Positions 63,001-64,000 of a DNA stretch of 64,000 bases are shown here, piece after piece (positions within the stretch are counted from its first letter, which is position 1; every line of letters starts with the position of its first letter). Origin of the DNA: Xiphophorus maculatus (taxonomy: Eukaryota > Chordata > Actinopteri > Cyprinodontiformes > Poeciliidae); the NCBI RefSeq assembly GCF_002775205.1, contig NC_036451.1, forward strand, positions 21,004,351-21,068,350, in the 5' to 3' direction. The notes beneath the pieces are model-generated. The model had not been told where the DNA came from, did no database searches, and saw only the letters and a program-made list of their open reading frames with translations. Made by a program: the position numbers and the translations under genes.

Positions 63001-63211
63001 ACTGTCCTCCTAAACTACTAACTAACTATGAGTCTAGTTATGGTGTGTAGTGGCAGACCGGATTTGGTCCTGGAGGGGGTGGGGTTGCTTTGACAGGTGG
63101 TGCAGAGCCGTCAGCCGACTCATCGTCCTGCTTGCTGATGTCGAGCGTAGTGAACAGGTTGGACAGCAGCCCCAGGATGTGAATGATTGCCAGCTTATTG
63201 GAGGGATTAGG
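54034..63211 (-). CDS. ipo13: Importin-13, C-terminal part (10 coding exons; 5' part outside the window)
   Basis: Exons, 5' to 3': 63211-63059, 62740-62660, 62580-62443, 61319-61223, 58373-58321, 55829-55763, 55614-55556, 55472-55383, 54439-54258, 54130-54034; phases close to 338 residues and a TGA stop. The protein is a HEAT-repeat karyopherin-beta that carries cargo both ways through the nuclear pore with RanGTP (import of UBC9 and MAGOH-Y14, export of eIF1A). Stretches such as NKLAIIHILGLLSNLFTTL, LNKHCFSLLAVWLKEA, LQPPGFPSSR and the C-terminal VKEFTLLCRGLHGTEYAAEY agree closely with recalled human IPO13. The linker after TTLDIS (DDESADGSAPPVKATPPPPG) is acidic then proline-rich and differs from the mammalian one. 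The 53-base exon at 58,373 is isolated by introns of about 2.8 and 2.5 kb. The preceding exon should lie beyond or near the right edge. Confidence 0.95.
54945..55237. mobile_element. AT-rich non-autonomous DNA element in an ipo13 intron
   Basis: The right end, gattaatcgtttcagcccta, is the inverse of the left end of the element at 17,893 (ggctgaaacgattaat). The left end carries gattagattagtaattgatt. The intron lies between exons 55,472-55,383 and 54,439-54,258. Confidence 0.55.
55948..56000. repeat. Intronic hairpin in ipo13
   Basis: The arms agcctggtag (55,948-55,957) and ctaccaggct (55,991-56,000) pair perfectly. The stem continues with two mismatches through ggatctg and cagatct towards a short loop. 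It may be a small foldback element or a structured intronic RNA. Confidence 0.65.
56295..56345. repeat. Purine-rich GA tract
   Basis: An irregular gagagaggg run lies in the ipo13 intron between exons at 58,373-58,321 and 55,829-55,763. A similar shorter GA tract is found at 54,147-54,165. Confidence 0.7.
59165..59645. mobile_element. DNA-transposon remnant in an ipo13 intron
   Basis: The segment ccctctataattattggtac and the later ggtgccagtgtggaacctca resemble the ends of a frequent fish Tc1-like repeat (tccataattattggcaccc). The interior is decayed. Family assignment is from memory. Confidence 0.45.
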
Positions 63212-64000
63212 CTAAAGGGAAAAAAAAAAAAAAAAAAAAAAAAAACAGAAGAGAAAGACAATTTAACCCCAACAAGGATTTTTCTTCCACTCGTTCCAAT
63301 GTTCATTCTGTGCCTCAGTGAAAAAGACTGTAGGAATAAGAGTTATCTATTTTACTATGCATAGAAACATTTTGCTAAGAGGAAAAACGGCATAATTACA
63401 TTTATATAATTCAGCTTTAAGAAATTAGCACCTTAAATTATTTTGGGTTTTTTATTTATTAAATCCTATGTAAATCAGTCAGTGTTATAGTGTTCTTGTT
63501 TTTATTTAAAAATTAAGAAGAGCAAATTCAACAACAAGAAATCAGAAAAAACACATTTTATGTCAAAAGTTAAAGAGTAACTTCTCATCCCACAATGCAG
63601 TGTTTATGTAAAGTTAGAGGAAAGAAGAAGGAGGAGGCTCTATGTACACCAGGGCTCTGTTGAAAGACAAGCACCACAGCTGCCATATTTTCTTTTCAGT
63701 GTGTTAACATCTGTGATCAAGCTCTGATCTGTGAAATTTCCTCTGTGGACACTCAGGTGGTCTGGGCATCATCACAGCAACTTGTGTGTGCAGCTCGACA
63801 GCAATAAAACATTAAAACGATGCACAGTCACAATAAATGTTCATTTTAATATTGAGATGGTTAATATTTAAGTGCACTTGATGCTAAATATGTTCAGTTT
63901 GTAGAATAAACTGTCACTGATTCTGCCAACGTTCAACAGACTGAGCAGCAAACAAAACTTGGAGAACATCTCCTACCCGATGTGGCGATTCAGATGCATT
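63212..64000 (-). other. ipo13 intron sequence at the right edge
   Basis: Upstream of the exon at 63,211 the transcript-strand sequence is a run of 26 T then ccctttag, a strong polypyrimidine tract and acceptor. The remaining 750 bases show no exon I can place with confidence. The previous exon, expected to end in the helix before PNPSNKLA, is probably outside the window. Confidence 0.5.

Noticed and set aside
1-64000. CRISPR array, operon or prokaryotic defence system
   Set aside because: There are no regularly spaced identical repeats. All real genes are split by spliceosomal introns, so the DNA is eukaryotic nuclear.

Overview
This is a vertebrate nuclear window, almost certainly from a teleost fish. 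Genes are split by short introns, the DNA is AT-rich, and Tc1/mariner and hAT relics with CA/GT microsatellites are scattered through introns and spacers. No bacterial or viral gene set is present. Proteins were rebuilt by hand from splice signals and reading phase; family assignments rest on recalled human proteins, not on a search.

Layout. (1) 1-12,242, + strand: a tandem cytochrome P450 family 2 cluster of the CYP2J-like teleost type. It holds the last exon of one copy (221-396), a promoter-plus-start relic of another (about 2,190-2,592), a complete 9-exon gene A (3,532-6,885; 497 aa) and a complete 9-exon gene B (9,020-12,242; 507 aa). Order and spacing suggest an A-B pair was duplicated and the first B then lost its body. 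(2) 14,321-26,322, - strand: hook1, 22 coding exons, 716 aa, a dynein-cargo adaptor. (3) 31,064-34,485, + strand: an RNF170-like membrane RING E3 ligase, head to head with hook1. (4) 35,132-48,930, - strand: pfas (FGAM synthase, de novo purine synthesis), 27 coding exons, about 1,316 aa, with a probable non-coding first exon ending at 50,609. (5) 54,034-63,211, - strand: the C-terminal 10 coding exons of ipo13 (importin-13); its 5' part lies beyond the right edge.

The genes are not a functional operon. The value of the neighbourhood is evolutionary: CYP2J-like/HOOK1 tail to tail matches the human 1p32 arrangement as I recall it, and HOOK/RNF170 head to head matches human HOOK3/RNF170 on 8p11. 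This fits a paralogon in which the HOOK1-linked RNF170 copy survives in fish.

I found no undescribed gene system. The points most worth a second look are the P450 relic and exon-9 near-identity, the HOOK1/RNF170-like pair, a 44-bp (TG)n tract abutting a pfas splice acceptor, a GC-AG intron one exon away, an 84-nt in-frame pfas intron, and tail-to-tail 3' ends of the RNF170-like gene and pfas.
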